Shown piece after piece: positions 33,445-42,444 of a stretch of 64,000 nt of DNA. Each line of letters begins with the position of its first letter. The stretch's first letter is position 1. The DNA lies in contig NZ_JARXXA010000006.1 in the NCBI RefSeq assembly GCF_029892785.1, positions 186,001 through 250,000 on the forward strand, written 5' to 3'. The notes under the pieces were generated by a model. It ran no database searches, was not told where the DNA came from, and saw nothing but the letters and a program-made list of their open reading frames with translations. The stretch comes from Parabacteroides sp. PH5-46 (lineage in GTDB: Bacteria > Bacteroidota > Bacteroidia > Bacteroidales > Tannerellaceae). The translations under genes and the position numbers were made by a program.

Positions 33445-34994
33445 TCCAGCGTATAATGCAGCCCACGGCTTTCTTTGCGGTCGATGGCCTGGCGCATGAT
33501 GAGGTAGCCTACGTTGATCATGTTACGTAATTCGCAAATGTCTTTGGAAGCTACAGACTTCTTGAATAGGTCTTCTGTTTCTTCGTAGCAGATATCCAGC
33601 CGCTTCCAGGCGCGTTCCAGCCGGAGGTCGGAGCGTACGATCCCCACATACGTGCTCATGATCTGTCCTACTTCTTTGGCGGTTTGGGTAACCAGAACCA
33701 TTTCCTCGGAGGCCTGCACGCCGGCGTCGTTCCATTCGGGAATGTCCTCCTGATACGTCAGAGAGTTGATTAGCGGAATACTGTGTTTGGCCGCAGCGTC
33801 GGCATATACGACAGCCTCGATAAGTGAGTTGGAAGCCAGTCGATTGCCACCATGCAAACCTGTGCATGAGCATTCGCCTACGGCATATAGGCGATTGATA
33901 GACGAGCGCGCGTCCAGATCCACCAGAATCCCCCCGCACAGATAGTGGGCTGCCGGAGCTACCGGAATGTAATCCTTTGTAATATCAATGCCTATCTCAA
34001 GGCATTTTTTGTAGATGTTGGGGAAATGTTCTTTTGTCTTTTCTGCGTCTTTATGGGTAACGTCGAGGTAGACATGATCGTCTCCTCTGAGTTTCATTTC
34101 GTTGTCAATCGCGCGGGCTACGATGTCACGGGGCGCCAGGGAGAGGCGTTTGTCATACTTGTGCATGAATTCCTCTCCGTCGAGGGTGCGTAATACGGCG
34201 CCGTATCCGCGCATGGCTTCTGTGATGAGGAATGACGGACGGTCACCCGGATGATACAAGGCCGTTGGGTGGAATTGCACAAACTCCATATCCTTTACCG
34301 TACCCTTTGCGCGATACACCATGGCGATGCCATCGCCTGTTGCCACCAACGGATTGGTGGTTGTCTGGTACACGGCTCCTGCGCCTCCGGTAGCCATCAG
34401 TGTTACTTTGGATAAAAACGTGTTGATTTGTCCTGTTTCCAAGTCCATGACATATGCTCCGAAGCATTCGATATCAGGTGTCTGGCGGGTAACTGTTACG
34501 CCCAGGTGATGCTGTGTGAGTATCTCGATAGCAAAATGATTTTCGAAGACTGAAATATTGGGATGCCTTTCAATCGCTTGTATCAGGCTGTCTTGAATTT
34601 CGGCACCGGTAGAATCTTTATGATGCAGGATGCGGAACTCGGAATGCCCGCCTTCCTTGTGCAGGTCGAAGTTACCCGTCTCGTCTTTGTCGAAATCTAC
34701 GCCCCAGCTGATCAGTTCCATGATCTGTTCGGGAGCATTCCGTACTACTTTCTCTACTGCGTCGCGGTTGCTCAGCCAGTCGCCGGCAATCAGGGTATCT
34801 TCTATGTGCTTCTCAAAGTTATCAGTAATCAGATTGGTTACCGAAGCAATCCCACCTTGTGCAAAATAGGTGTTAGCTTCTTTCAGATTTGTTTTGGCAA
34901 TCAGAGCTACTTTCCCTTTGCTTGCTACTTTCAGCGCAAAACTCATCCCTGCGATTCCGGAACCAATAACTAAAAAATCAAACCGTTTTACCAT
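33426..34994 (-). CDS. nadB: L-aspartate oxidase
   Basis: 522 aa. FAD motif FLVIGSGIAGMSFALKVASK at the N-terminus, NTYFAQGGIASVT near 43, MEFVQFHPTALYHPGDRPSF, and VGECSCTGLHGGNRLASNSL, which separate NadB from SdhA. It oxidises aspartate to iminoaspartate for de novo NAD synthesis (in anaerobes probably with fumarate as acceptor). nadA and nadC are not adjacent. Own promoter at 35016-35023, directly behind the terminator of the LysM gene. Confidence 0.96.
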   Translation of the reverse strand: MVKRFDFLVIGSGIAGMSFALKVASKGKVALIAKTNLKEANTYFAQGGIASVTNLITDNFEKHIEDTLIAGDWLSNRDAVEKVVRNAPEQIMELISWGVDFDKDETGNFDLHKEGGHSEFRILHHKDSTGAEIQDSLIQAIERHPNISVFENHFAIEILTQHHLGVTVTRQTPDIECFGAYVMDLETGQINTFLSKVTLMATGGAGAVYQTTTNPLVATGDGIAMVYRAKGTVKDMEFVQFHPTALYHPGDRPSFLITEAMRGYGAVLRTLDGEEFMHKYDKRLSLAPRDIVARAIDNEMKLRGDDHVYLDVTHKDAEKTKEHFPNIYKKCLEIGIDITKDYIPVAPAAHYLCGGILVDLDARSSINRLYAVGECSCTGLHGGNRLASNSLIEAVVYADAAAKHSIPLINSLTYQEDIPEWNDAGVQASEEMVLVTQTAKEVGQIMSTYVGIVRSDLRLERAWKRLDICYEETEDLFKKSVASKDICELRNMINVGYLIMRQAIDRKESRGLHYTLDYPSGL

Positions 34995-35015
34995 CGTTTT
35001 GGAGTGTTAGAACGG

Positions 35016-35023
35016 CAAAGGTA
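35016..35023 (-). promoter_or_regulatory. -7 element of nadB
   Basis: TACCTTTG on the minus strand, 21 nt before the ATG. It overlaps the last base of the upstream terminator T-tract. Confidence 0.6.
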
Positions 35024-35056
35024 AAAAAAATCGCTTGCTGATATATCAACAAGCGA
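35023..35056 (-). terminator. Terminator of the BON-LysM genes
   Basis: Perfect 7-bp stem TCGCTTG (minus strand 35056-35050) with CAAGCGA (35037-35031), 12-nt loop, then eight T (35030-35023). Confidence 0.85.
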
Positions 35057-35080
35057 TTTTAATACATTCTTTATACCGAA

Positions 35081-35449
35081 TTAAAGAGGGATGATAATCT
35101 TCTGTCCGGGATGGATCAGGTTCGGATCTTTAATCTGATCTTTGTTGGCTTCATATATTTTCTGCCAAGTCATTCCTGGGTATTTCTTCGCAATTTTGCT
35201 CAGGTTGTCACCCTTCTTTATTTCATAAATTTCCTCTCCTCCTTCTACAACTTCTATTTTCAATACCATATCTGCAGCACGCATATCGGGATCTATCTCG
35301 TCGTAAATCTTCCAGAGCTGGTCTTTCACCATAGCAGTTGCTTCGCCGGTTACGTACAGTACGCTATTTTGTTCAACAACGCTTAGATTCTGCACACCTT
35401 TGGCCTCTGCAAAATCAATAAGTTTTTGATATTTTTCTGTTAAACTCAT
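35081..35449 (-). CDS. BON-LysM protein (Kbp/YgaU-like)
   Basis: 122 aa. N-terminal about 70 residues are BON-like (VQNLSVVEQNSVLYVTGEAT), and 73-121 form a LysM domain (YEIKKGDNLSKIAKKYPGMT ... HPGQKIIIPL). No signal peptide is visible, as in E. coli Kbp (YgaU), which is cytoplasmic and senses potassium; the same role here is inference. The start codon directly abuts the end of the preceding BON lipoprotein gene. Confidence 0.9.
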   Translation of the reverse strand: MSLTEKYQKLIDFAEAKGVQNLSVVEQNSVLYVTGEATAMVKDQLWKIYDEIDPDMRAADMVLKIEVVEGGEEIYEIKKGDNLSKIAKKYPGMTWQKIYEANKDQIKDPNLIHPGQKIIIPL

Positions 35450-35937
35450 TACTTAATTGTTAGTTGGTTAATAACTTTCTTAGGGTTAGATTCGTTGGCA
35501 ACTTGCATTACCTTCTGAAGATCTGCACGTTTCACATCGCCTGTCAGGGTTACTTCGCCTTCCTGTACCGCTACATTAATGCCAGCAAAACCGGCAGCCG
35601 AAAGGGCGGTTGAAATAAGTTGAGAAATCTCAACATCCGGATTGATTTTCACCACAGGAGGCGTTACGGTAATGTTGTTAGCTACCGATTTGATGTCCTT
35701 AACGGCTTTCGCAACAGCCTCGGCTCCTGCTTTGATCTCGTCTGATTCTACGGCACCTGTCAGGGTTACTACGCCATCTTTTACTACTGCTGAAACGGTA
35801 GGATAAGCGGCTGTCAATACGGTTTCTACCTGTTGTTGCAATTTAGCGTCACTGGGTTTACATGAGCCTAAAAAGCAAACTGCAAATAAGCTACACAAAC
35901 ATACCAAAACTGTTTTCTTAATTACTGTCTTTTCCAT
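35449..35937 (-). CDS. Lipoprotein with two BON domains (OsmY-like)
   Basis: 162 aa from ATG at 35937 (MEKTVIKKTVLVCLCSLFAV). The longer frame to 36036 would put an unrelated segment before the signal peptide. Lipobox CFLGSC, then two BON repeats with the same pattern, VVKDGVVTLTGAVESDEIKA and VAVQEGEVTLTGDVKRADLQ. BON proteins bind membranes and respond to osmotic stress. Divergent from the MATE exporter and followed at once by the BON-LysM gene, a natural pair. Confidence 0.9.
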   Translation of the reverse strand: MEKTVIKKTVLVCLCSLFAVCFLGSCKPSDAKLQQQVETVLTAAYPTVSAVVKDGVVTLTGAVESDEIKAGAEAVAKAVKDIKSVANNITVTPPVVKINPDVEISQLISTALSAAGFAGINVAVQEGEVTLTGDVKRADLQKVMQVANESNPKKVINQLTIK

Positions 35938-36018
35938 CTTTTTCTTTACGATTAAATTAATTATTAAATACGTTATTAAAACAAAAAATACTTGCGATTT
36001 GTTTACGATTGTTATTGT

Positions 36019-36050
36019 TTTGCATTCAAAAAACAAATGTAGTATATTTC
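36019..36050 (+). promoter_or_regulatory. Promoter of the MATE exporter gene
   Basis: TTTG (36019-36022), exactly 20 nt, TATATTTC (36043-36050); one mismatch in the -7 box. It favours the ATG at 36066 over the upstream in-frame start at 36009. Confidence 0.55.
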
Positions 36051-36065
36051 CAATACAAAGCTATA

Positions 36066-37376
36066 ATGATTGACCGGAAAATTCTAAACCTTGCTATACC
36101 TAACATTATTACCAATATTACGGTTCCCCTTTTGGGGATGGTAGATACAGCCATCGCCGGACACCTGGAATCTGAACTCTATATCGGGGCCATTGCCGTA
36201 GCTGCCATTATCTTTAATTTTATATATTGGAACTTCTCTTTCTTACGGATGGGAACCAGCGGTTTTACGGCTCAGGCCTACGGCAAAGGCGATGAGCAGG
36301 AAACCGTTCTTGTCTTGCTCCGTTCCCTGCTGGTAGCTTTTGTTGCAGGGCTTATTATTATTCTGCTCCAGTACTTCATTTTGCGCTTGGCTTTCTTCTT
36401 TATTCAGGCAAGTCCGGAAACGCAGTTGTACGCCAGTACTTATTTCTACATATACGTGTGGGCCGCCCCCTTTGTATTGGGGATGTACACGATGACCGGT
36501 TGGTTTATCGGTATGCAGGATGCCAAGACGCCGATGTTTGTATCCATTGCAACAAACGTGATTAATATTGGCTTGAGCTTCTTGTTTGTCTTTGGCTTCG
36601 ATATGCAGCTAAGAGGTGTTGCTTTGGGCTCTGCAGCCGCTCAGTTTATCGCTTTTTGCCTTACCTTGCTTATCTGGAATAAAAAGTATCATCACCTGAA
36701 GGTATTTGTTTCAACCCAGTTTATAAAGAATCTAAGCTCGTTTAAACCATTCTTCAAGGTGAATAGTGATATTTTCTTACGCAGTTTCGCTCTGGTATTG
36801 GTGACTACATACTTCACTTCGGCTTCGGCCAAAGCAGGTGATACCGTGTTGGCTGTAAATAGTTTACTGATGCAGCTGTTCATCCTTTTCTCTTATATGA
36901 TGGATGGTTTTGCCTATGCCGCCGAGGCACTTGCTGGCCGTTACTATGGAGCAAAGGATTACAACACCTTGCTTCGGCTTATCAAACGCCTCTTTTTGTG
37001 GGGGATAGCCTTAGTTTCCCTCTTTACGCTCGTTTATGCCTTGTTTACTGACAACATTCTGCGTATACTGACTGACAAAGAAGCCATCATACAAGCCTCC
37101 AGGGAGTTTCAGGTATGGGCTTTGCTGTTTCCCATTGCCGGTTTTGCCGCTTTCCTGTGGGACGGAATCTTTATTGGGATGACGGCCTCCCGGCAGATGC
37201 GTAACTCCATGTTTGTAGCTGTAGCCCTCTTCTTTCTTATCTATCAGATCCTCTCACCCATCTTGGGGAATGATGCTCTTTGGCTGGCCTTTCTCTGTTA
37301 CCTGGCCATGCGCGGTATTATGCAGACATTCCTTTTCAAGAGGCTGATAGGTAGCCATGTGCGGGCTAATCAATAG
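36066..37376 (+). CDS. MATE family exporter (DinF-like)
   Basis: 436 aa from ATG at 36066 (MIDRKILNLAIPNIITNITV). Twelve hydrophobic segments in two halves, each starting with the MATE pattern: PLLGMVDTAIAGHLESELYI and the later AVNSLLMQLFILFSYMMDGF AYAAEAL region. The MGTSGFTAQAYGKGDEQE loop and FIGMQDAKTPMFVSIATNVI place it in the DinF branch. It exports drugs or metabolites using a sodium or proton gradient. The 3' end overlaps pncB by 11 bp. Confidence 0.93.
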   Translation: MIDRKILNLAIPNIITNITVPLLGMVDTAIAGHLESELYIGAIAVAAIIFNFIYWNFSFLRMGTSGFTAQAYGKGDEQETVLVLLRSLLVAFVAGLIIILLQYFILRLAFFFIQASPETQLYASTYFYIYVWAAPFVLGMYTMTGWFIGMQDAKTPMFVSIATNVINIGLSFLFVFGFDMQLRGVALGSAAAQFIAFCLTLLIWNKKYHHLKVFVSTQFIKNLSSFKPFFKVNSDIFLRSFALVLVTTYFTSASAKAGDTVLAVNSLLMQLFILFSYMMDGFAYAAEALAGRYYGAKDYNTLLRLIKRLFLWGIALVSLFTLVYALFTDNILRILTDKEAIIQASREFQVWALLFPIAGFAAFLWDGIFIGMTASRQMRNSMFVAVALFFLIYQILSPILGNDALWLAFLCYLAMRGIMQTFLFKRLIGSHVRANQ

Positions 37377-38529
37377 ACAGTGTCTGTTTGCAGAGCTTAA
37401 TCTCTTTCAGGTTGCCGGTATGCTTTCCGGGAGTATCCGAAAGTTTGACGGCATGCCGGAAGTGATGGTTCATATCCTGCTTTACTTCTGTTAGTTTGAT
37501 TACCATATTCAGCGGTGAGGCTCCTACATCGTTGGTGAAGTAAGTGCCTATCCCATAGGCATCATGGATACGCCCGTTTACGTACTGCTTGATCTCCTTT
37601 ACCCGCTCCAGGTTTAGCGAGTCGCTGTAAACAATCGTCTTGGAAAGGGGATCAATCCGCATCTCTTCGTAGAAGCGGATCGTTTTGTCTGTAAAAGATA
37701 AAGGATCTCCACTATCCCAACGGACACCATCGAACAATTTGGCCTGTTTCAGACTGAAAGACTGATAGAAAGCATCTGTTGTATAGGTGTCTGTCAGCGT
37801 TATACCCAGGCTGCCCTGATAGACATCCACCCAAGCCTCCAAGGCTTTCATATTGGCAATCCGGTAGCCAAACAGCGCACCATGATACATAAACCATTCG
37901 TGAGGCATGGTGCCGATAGGCGTTGTGTCGTACTTCATTGCCAGATAGATATTGCTGGTACCTTTGAATTGTGCCCCTCCGTGTGCTTTAAAGCTGGAAA
38001 TCACCTTGTCGTGTACATCATAGGAGAAGCGGCGGCGGGTACCGAAATCTGAAAAATCAGCATTCAATTCTTTCAGCTGTAAGGCTTTGTCTACAGCCTT
38101 CTTCTCTGCATCCTGCGGACTTACACCCATCATTTGAAAGTACAGTTCCGAAATAATGGCCATGAGCGGCACTTCCCACAAAACCGTGCGATACCAGTAG
38201 CCTTCTACCATTACTTCCAGGTGCCCTTCTTCATCTTGCGTGATGTGTACCTCGTCCGGATTATACCTGTAACCTTCGAGGAAATCGATAAAAACCGGGT
38301 CGAAAAAATAACACCGTTTGCTGATATATGCTTTTTCCTCCTTTGTCATCCGGAGGGAGGAGAGGGCTTTTACCTCTTCCCTCAGACGCTCGGCAAATCC
38401 TTTCGGAAATAAGGTTCCGCCCCGGTTCATAAACTCATACCTTACATAAGCCCACGGATACAAGCGCTGGATGGCCAGCATAACCGAAAACTTATATAAA
38501 TCATTGTCTGTAAAGTGTTTTATAATCAT
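37366..38529 (-). CDS. pncB: Nicotinate phosphoribosyltransferase
   Basis: 387 aa. Converts nicotinate and PRPP to nicotinate mononucleotide in NAD salvage. Visible: MIIKHFTDNDLYKFSVMLAI, YRTVLWEVPLMAIISELYF, DFGTRRRFSYDVHDKVI (substrate loop), GTSNIYLAMKYDTTPIGTMP HEW, RWDSGDP and IVYSDSLNLE. Together with nadB 2.4 kb away, it gives the organism both de novo and salvage routes to NAD. Confidence 0.96.
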   Translation of the reverse strand: MIIKHFTDNDLYKFSVMLAIQRLYPWAYVRYEFMNRGGTLFPKGFAERLREEVKALSSLRMTKEEKAYISKRCYFFDPVFIDFLEGYRYNPDEVHITQDEEGHLEVMVEGYWYRTVLWEVPLMAIISELYFQMMGVSPQDAEKKAVDKALQLKELNADFSDFGTRRRFSYDVHDKVISSFKAHGGAQFKGTSNIYLAMKYDTTPIGTMPHEWFMYHGALFGYRIANMKALEAWVDVYQGSLGITLTDTYTTDAFYQSFSLKQAKLFDGVRWDSGDPLSFTDKTIRFYEEMRIDPLSKTIVYSDSLNLERVKEIKQYVNGRIHDAYGIGTYFTNDVGASPLNMVIKLTEVKQDMNHHFRHAVKLSDTPGKHTGNLKEIKLCKQTLSID

Positions 38530-38617
38530 AATCTGTTACATCTTTTGGATTTATATTCATATAACAAATAAAAAAGAAAAGAGTTGAGAATCCGACAAAT
38601 ACAAGTTTCACTATTTT
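38530..38617. other. Intergenic leader between pncB and the 22-bp array
   Basis: AT-rich stretch upstream of pncB (minus). I find no full TAnnTTTG box for pncB. The first part of an imperfect inverted repeat (TTTCAC at 38606-38611 pairing with GTGAAA at 38625-38630) leads into the array. Confidence 0.4.
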
Positions 38618-38727
38618 TCAAAGCGTGAAACTCAAAGTTTCACCCGAGTGATCTTCAAGTATCATTGCGGTGATCTTTAGGTATCATCGTGGTGATCCTT
38701 TAAGATCACCTAGGTGAAACTTTTAGT
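38618..38727. repeat. Five tandem 22-bp quasi-palindromic units (TCACCTAGGTGA family), copy D
   Basis: Units start at 38618, 38640, 38662, 38684 and 38706, exactly 22 bp apart. Cores: TCAAAGCGTGA (11 nt), TCACCCGAGTGA, TCATTGCGGTGA, TCATCGTGGTGA and the perfect TCACCTAGGTGA. The array lies between divergent genes (pncB and doxX) and ends 2-3 nt before the likely -33 element of doxX. Confidence 0.9.
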
Positions 38728-38729
38728 CG

Positions 38730-38763
38730 TTGGCTCGATATACTTTTATTACAGAACCTTTGT
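38730..38763 (+). promoter_or_regulatory. Promoter candidate for the DoxX gene
   Basis: TTGG (38730-38733), about 21 nt, then AACCTTTG, a -7 box with one mismatch in the TA. It directly follows the 22-bp array. Confidence 0.4.
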
Positions 38764-38812
38764 GGAAAGTTTCCGGTTATATAAAGTAGATAATCAATAA
38801 AAAACTGATAAA

Positions 38813-39250
38813 ATGAATGCAATTCTCAAATTCTTATTTCCGGTAAAGCCGGATAACACAAACGTTTCCTTATTTCTGCTGGCTATTCGCTTGCTTTTTG
38901 GTGTGCTTCTACTAACGCATGGCATCCAGAAGTTCAACAACTTTGAGGCCCTATCAGGTGGCTTCCCCGATCCGCTGGGTGTAGGAAGTGAAGTATCCTT
39001 GGTCTTAGCCATACTTGGAGAAGTAGCTTGTTCGTTGGGCTTTATTTTCGGTGCTTTGTATCGTCTGGCCTTGATTCCGATGATCTTTACTATGTGTGTA
39101 GCTTTCTTTGTTATACATCAAAATGATCCTTTCGGGCAAAAAGAACTTGCTTTTATCTATTTGGTGGTATTTGTCCTGATGTATATTATAGGCCCCGGCA
39201 AGTATGCACTAGACAGATTTGTAGCCATTCCGTTGTCTAAAAAGAAATAA
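38813..39250 (+). CDS. DoxX family membrane protein
   Basis: 145 aa with four hydrophobic helices. DoxX pattern: LFLLAIRLLFGVLLLTHGIQ KF near the N-terminus, FPDPLGVGSEVSLVLAILGEVACSLG (split here across helix 2) and a late YIIGPGKYALDRF. Family members are quinone-linked or structural membrane proteins; the exact role is not known. Single gene, 30 nt before lptB, so lptB may be read from the same transcript. Confidence 0.88.
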   Translation: MNAILKFLFPVKPDNTNVSLFLLAIRLLFGVLLLTHGIQKFNNFEALSGGFPDPLGVGSEVSLVLAILGEVACSLGFIFGALYRLALIPMIFTMCVAFFVIHQNDPFGQKELAFIYLVVFVLMYIIGPGKYALDRFVAIPLSKKK

Positions 39251-39280
39251 ATCCGTTTCTTTGCAGCAAATCTCAGGATT

Positions 39281-40033
39281 ATGGCTGACGAACAACAAAT
39301 GATTCTCCGGACGGAGGATTTGGTAAAGAAATATAAGACACGTACGGTGGTAAACAATGTTTCCATTCACGTGGAACAAGGAGAGATTGTAGGTTTGCTT
39401 GGTCCGAATGGTGCGGGAAAAACAACAACCTTCTATATGACGGTGGGCTTGGTTACACCTAATCAGGGAAAGATCTTCCTGAACGATATGGAAATAACCA
39501 AGTTCCCTGTTTACAAGCGGGCGCGTAGCGGAATCGGCTATCTGGCGCAGGAGGCTTCTATCTTCCGTAAGATGACGGTCGAAGACAACATCCGTGCCGT
39601 ACTTGAGATGACCAACCAACCGGAAGAGTACCAGAAGGAAAAGCTGGAAAGCCTGATTGCCGAGTTCGGATTGGGAAAGGTTCGCAAAAATCTGGGAGAC
39701 AGGCTGTCGGGAGGTGAACGCAGACGTGCGGAAATTGCCCGCTGTCTGGCCATTGACCCCAAGTTTATCATGCTTGACGAACCCTTTGCCGGGGTAGACC
39801 CTATAGCCGTACAGGATATTCAAACCATCGTGGCCCGGCTGAAGCATAAAAACATCGGTATCTTGATTACCGACCATAATGTGTATGAAACACTGAGTAT
39901 TACCGACCGGGCTTATCTCTTATTTGAAGGTAAAGTACTGTTTCAGGGAACAGCCGAAGAACTGGCGGCCAATGAAATCGTACGCGAAAAATATTTAGGA
40001 AAAGACTTCGAACTACGGAAAAAGAATTTCTAA
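39281..40033 (+). CDS. lptB: LPS export ABC transporter ATP-binding protein
   Basis: 250 aa. Walker [17 protein letters not shown] near residue 37, signature [16 protein letters not shown] near 142, Walker [18 protein letters not shown], and H-loop [16 protein letters not shown]. The NPxLGxD-like end typical of LptB appears as [17 protein letters not shown]. It powers LPS transfer from the inner membrane through LptFG to the periplasmic bridge. The OstA-like gene at 50760 could encode another component of that route. Its stop overlaps the CPBP gene's 3' end by 4 bp. Confidence 0.96.
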   Translation: MADEQQMILRTEDLVKKYKTRTVVNNVSIHVEQGEIVGLLGPNGAGKTTTFYMTVGLVTPNQGKIFLNDMEITKFPVYKRARSGIGYLAQEASIFRKMTVEDNIRAVLEMTNQPEEYQKEKLESLIAEFGLGKVRKNLGDRLSGGERRRAEIARCLAIDPKFIMLDEPFAGVDPIAVQDIQTIVARLKHKNIGILITDHNVYETLSITDRAYLLFEGKVLFQGTAEELAANEIVREKYLGKDFELRKKNF

Positions 40034-40914
40034 TCTTTTTTGAAGCTTTTGTATAATTGATTTATACAGAGGTAGAACAAACCCAAAGTAATAAGTGCAG
40101 AAATAGCAAAAGGAAATATCCCTCCTTCGGGTATTTCACCTGAGATGTATTCACTCTCTTTCAGGCGGCTGTTGGACATTCCGATGACAGCAACGGCATT
40201 ATTGACGAAATGAGCAAAGACCGGAATCCATATATTTTTACTCCAATATAAAAGGTATCCGAAGTAGGCTCCCAGCAACATGCGGGGAATGAATCCGTAA
40301 AACTGCAGATGTATGGCACTGAAAAAAAATGCAACAATCCAGATCACCGCATGATGGTTTGCAACCCATCTCCCTACAATGCGTTGCACCGCCCCACGGA
40401 AGAAAAACTCTTCTGTTACACCGGCTATTACAGCTATTACAACAAGATTAAAAAGAAGGGTAACCCAACCTTCTCCGGCCATGATTAATTCCGTTAGTGC
40501 TTCGGCGGCAGTTTCCATCTCTTTCATCCACTGCTCCAAGGGCCCCAGAAAAGCGGGCAACTTAATAGACTGGTTCAGTAAGCCGGCCAATGTAATAGTG
40601 GGAGAGACCAGCAACATGCTGGCAAACGTGAGCAACAGGATTTTAAGGTTGGGAAAATGCCTTATCGAAAGATATCTTTCCGGCCGGTGGCTACACATCC
40701 AGGCTACGCCTAAAGAAGGGAGTAGAAATGTAAAAATAGCAGAAAAAAATTGCACCCATCGTAAGGTGTTGGGATTTTGCGTATATCCACTCAGGTTACC
40801 GGATAAGGCAACGCCTGTGATAGCTGACAGTATAGAACCAAGTAAGACCAAAGCCAGTAGCAGGAATAACTGGAATATGGCCGGCTTACTTGCATAAACA
40901 CCTTTTAATTTCAT
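40030..40914 (-). CDS. CPBP family intramembrane glutamic endopeptidase
   Basis: 294 aa, about seven to eight hydrophobic helices. The catalytic motif [13 protein letters not shown] is near residue 175 (EExxxR), with the following [20 protein letters not shown] (FxxxH) and [11 protein letters not shown] (HxxxN/D). CPBP/Abi proteases resemble Rce1 and process membrane-linked peptides or act in self-immunity; the substrate is unknown. It has a promoter at 40946-40974 that is back-to-back with that of tig. Confidence 0.93.
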   Translation of the reverse strand: MKLKGVYASKPAIFQLFLLLALVLLGSILSAITGVALSGNLSGYTQNPNTLRWVQFFSAIFTFLLPSLGVAWMCSHRPERYLSIRHFPNLKILLLTFASMLLVSPTITLAGLLNQSIKLPAFLGPLEQWMKEMETAAEALTELIMAGEGWVTLLFNLVVIAVIAGVTEEFFFRGAVQRIVGRWVANHHAVIWIVAFFFSAIHLQFYGFIPRMLLGAYFGYLLYWSKNIWIPVFAHFVNNAVAVIGMSNSRLKESEYISGEIPEGGIFPFAISALITLGLFYLCINQLYKSFKKD

Positions 40915-40945
40915 TATACTCTTATAGTTATTAATATCTTCTGCC

Positions 40946-40974
40946 CAAAGATAGTTAGAAGTTTTTTAACTCAA
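40946..40974 (-). promoter_or_regulatory. Promoter of the CPBP gene
   Basis: On the minus strand TTGA (40974-40971), about 17-18 nt, TATCTTTG (40953-40946), a full -7 match, 32 nt before the ATG. Confidence 0.6.
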
Positions 40975-40977
40975 CTA

Positions 40978-41009
40978 TTTGTGATATTAAAAGATTAACT
41001 CTAATTTTG
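40978..41009 (+). promoter_or_regulatory. tig promoter
   Basis: TTTG (40978-40981), exactly 20 nt, TAATTTTG (41002-41009): both consensus elements at ideal spacing. Confidence 0.75.
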
Positions 41010-41053
41010 CACCCTGATTTCTAAACAAGATAAATAATTAATAAACATCCGGA

Positions 41054-42415
41054 ATGAATATCTCGCTCAAGAACAACGAGGATGCCGTAAGTGGAGTCCT
41101 TAAAATAGAAGTGGTAAAGGCAGATTATGCAGACAAGGTAGAAAAAAGTTTACGCAGTTTTCGCCAAAAGGCAAATGTCCCTGGCTTCCGTAAAGGAATG
41201 GTACCCATGGGAATGATTAAGAAAATGTACGGAAAAAATGTTCTCATCGAAGAGGTGAACAAATTAGTATCCGAAAGTCTGTACAATTATATACGGGAAA
41301 ATAACCTGAATATCTTAGGAGAACCATTACCCAACGAAGCCGAGCATCAATACCTTGATTTCGATGATGAAGAAGATTTTAATTTTCATTTCGATATAGC
41401 GTTTGCTCCGGAAATAGATATAGATCTGACCAAGAGAGATAAAATGAACTATTATCAGGTGATAGTAGATGAAGATATGGTCAATAAGCAAATCGAATCC
41501 TATTGTGCTAATTTCGGAACATATGACGATACCGATGAGCCTGTAGAAGAAAAAGATTTGGTGAAAGGAAAGGTTACGGAATTGGAGAACGGCGCACCGA
41601 AAGAAGGTGGTATCGCATTGGACGATGCTCTTCTGATGCCGATGTATCTGAAAGAAGCCGACGAAAAGAGTAAATTCGTAGGTGCGAAAAAAGGCTCGGC
41701 AATTGTCTTTAATCCGGCTAAAGCCTATGAAGGTGCTGAGGCGGAAATCGCTTCTTTCCTGAAAGTGGAAAAATCAGAAGTGCCTAATATTAAGAGCGAC
41801 TTTAGCTTTGAAATAACAGAAGTAACCCGTCATAAACTGGCTGAAATAAACCAGGAACTGTTTGATAAAGTATTTGGAGACGGCATTGTAACTACGGAAG
41901 AAGACTTCAGAAGTAAAGTGAAAGATTCGGTTGTTGAGCAATTCACTCCGCAAAGTGATTACAAATTCCAGTTGGATACTCGTAAGCTATTTCTTAAAAA
42001 GGCTGGCGATGTAGCTTTTGCCGACAACTTACTGAAACGTTGGTTGCTGGCTTCTGATGAAAATAAAACCGAGGAACAGGTAGACGCAGAATATCCGCAA
42101 ATAGTTGAAGACCTGAAATATCACTTGGCAAAAGAAAGCCTTGTCAAGAAAAACGACATCAAAATAGAAAATACAGACATCGATATTTATGCCAGACGCA
42201 TAGCGAAAGCTCAGTTTGCACAATATGGTATGTACACCGTTCCGGATGATCTGCTGGACAATTACGCTAAGGATATGTTGAAAAACAAACAATCTCTACA
42301 GAGCGTAATCGACAAAGCCATAGAGGATAAGCTGTCTGCCTGGTTAAAAGGAAAAGTTAAACTGGAAACAAAAGAAGTTTCGGTAGATGAATTTAATAAA
42401 CTTTTCGAAGAATAA
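41054..42415 (+). CDS. tig: Trigger factor-like ribosome-associated chaperone
   Basis: 453 aa. The ribosome-binding loop is FRQKANVPGFRKGMVPMGMI (residues about 37-56; the family signature GFRxGxxP). A peptidyl-prolyl isomerase-like middle part is divergent: the typical VxxxDxVxxDF pattern is only partly visible (YEEKDLVKGKVTEL region), then a helical C-terminal chaperone domain from about 250. It assists nascent chains and sits upstream of clpP-clpX, the order known from many bacteria. Own promoter. Confidence 0.93.
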   Translation: MNISLKNNEDAVSGVLKIEVVKADYADKVEKSLRSFRQKANVPGFRKGMVPMGMIKKMYGKNVLIEEVNKLVSESLYNYIRENNLNILGEPLPNEAEHQYLDFDDEEDFNFHFDIAFAPEIDIDLTKRDKMNYYQVIVDEDMVNKQIESYCANFGTYDDTDEPVEEKDLVKGKVTELENGAPKEGGIALDDALLMPMYLKEADEKSKFVGAKKGSAIVFNPAKAYEGAEAEIASFLKVEKSEVPNIKSDFSFEITEVTRHKLAEINQELFDKVFGDGIVTTEEDFRSKVKDSVVEQFTPQSDYKFQLDTRKLFLKKAGDVAFADNLLKRWLLASDENKTEEQVDAEYPQIVEDLKYHLAKESLVKKNDIKIENTDIDIYARRIAKAQFAQYGMYTVPDDLLDNYAKDMLKNKQSLQSVIDKAIEDKLSAWLKGKVKLETKEVSVDEFNKLFEE

Positions 42416-42444
42416 TTAACAGCTGATTAATTAGCTGCATTACA

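Noticed and set aside
33523-33939. 138-aa minus-strand frame inside nadB
   Set aside because: Alternative frame of the nadB gene; Arg-rich shadow composition.
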